Shown here: positions 62,625-64,000 of the stretch, piece after piece | Layout: each line of letters begins with the position of its first letter | Position numbering within the stretch: the stretch's first letter is position 1 | Origin: an uncultured Alphaproteobacteria bacterium | GTDB taxonomy: Bacteria; Pseudomonadota; Alphaproteobacteria; RF32; CAG-239 | DNA length: 64,000 nucleotides | Assembly: GCA_944391345.1 (NCBI GenBank) | Contig: CALXTE010000005.1 | Coordinates: 1 to 64,000, forward strand | Direction: 5' to 3' | Made by a program: the position numbers and the translations under genes | Notes under the pieces: generated by a model | Database searches by the model: none | Seen by the model: the letters and a program-made list of their open reading frames with translations, nothing else | What the model was told of the DNA's origin: nothing

Positions 62625-62657
62625 AAGGGCCGGAAAGGATTTCCGGTCCTTTCTTTT
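62625..62657 (+). terminator. Intrinsic terminator
   Basis: AAGGGCCGGAA / TTCCGGTCCTT stem followed by TTCTTTTT. Confidence 0.8.
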
Positions 62658-62673
62658 TGCGCGGGACAAATAA

Positions 62674-64000
<1,327 letters not shown>

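Overview
The window looks like chromosome from a host- or gut-associated alphaproteobacterium with moderately low G+C. Lineage clues are a GapR/DUF2312 nucleoid protein, a three-subunit transhydrogenase (pntAA-pntAB-pntB), a SUF-only Fe-S pathway with SufT, the zinc-free form of ribosomal protein L36, and a eukaryote-like (type 2) IleRS. The species cannot be named from sequence alone. The code is standard: TGA is the stop in several 4-bp ATGA gene overlaps. Vegetative promoters of the form TTGnnn-N16/17-TAnnnT recur upstream of genes.

Layout. 0-1.8 kb: cysteine-rich secreted proteins, one cut by an in-frame TGA and followed by a decayed tail. 1.8-3.9 kb (minus): an NlpD-like LysM/LytM lipoprotein and a PAS/degenerate-GGDEF membrane protein. 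4.0-8.8 kb: sufB-sufC-sufD-sufS. 8.8-14.9 kb (minus): a small charged protein, murA, sufT, a class I glutamine amidotransferase, sufE, a divergent SucC/SucD-like pair and comF. 15-24.6 kb: small membrane, secreted and lipoprotein genes, a class III Fic protein, AT-rich foreign-looking genes beside tRNA-Thr(GGU), and trpS. 24.6-31.6 kb: serS, an HD protein, the transhydrogenase and a split chromate transporter. 31.6-34.8 kb: a large PcfJ-like/LRR protein and an unknown partner. 34.8-43.9 kb: gapR, pyk, rpmJ, ettA, a HAD phosphatase, a Memo-AMMECR1 fusion, an M49-like peptidase and small membrane/lipoproteins. 43.9-48.9 kb (minus): a Bat (aerotolerance) operon. 49-54.3 kb: tyrS, anmK, small secreted/membrane genes and two more cysteine-rich secreted proteins. 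54.3-57.7 kb: ileS behind an isoleucine-rich leader ORF. 57.8-62.6 kb: a tandem pair of unknown paralogues and a large unknown membrane protein. 62.7-64 kb: tgt and the start of a Rossmann/LOG-like gene.

How genes fit together. SufBCDS with SufE and SufT (in the opposite-strand operon) form an almost complete Fe-S assembly set. AnmK, MurA and the NlpD-like protein serve the cell wall. Four aminoacyl-tRNA synthetase genes or control elements (trpS, serS, tyrS, ileS) are scattered. The strongest candidates for something new are the Ile-rich leader upstream of ileS, a SucD-like subunit that has lost both its phospho-histidine and the partner glutamate, the cysteine-rich secreted family at both ends of the window, the tRNA-Thr 3'-end duplication around an AT-rich gene, and the 57.8-62.6 kb unknown cluster. 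Several proteins (LytM, GGDEF, SucD-like, AMMECR1) keep their fold but lack catalytic residues. All assignments come from reading the sequence; no database search was run.
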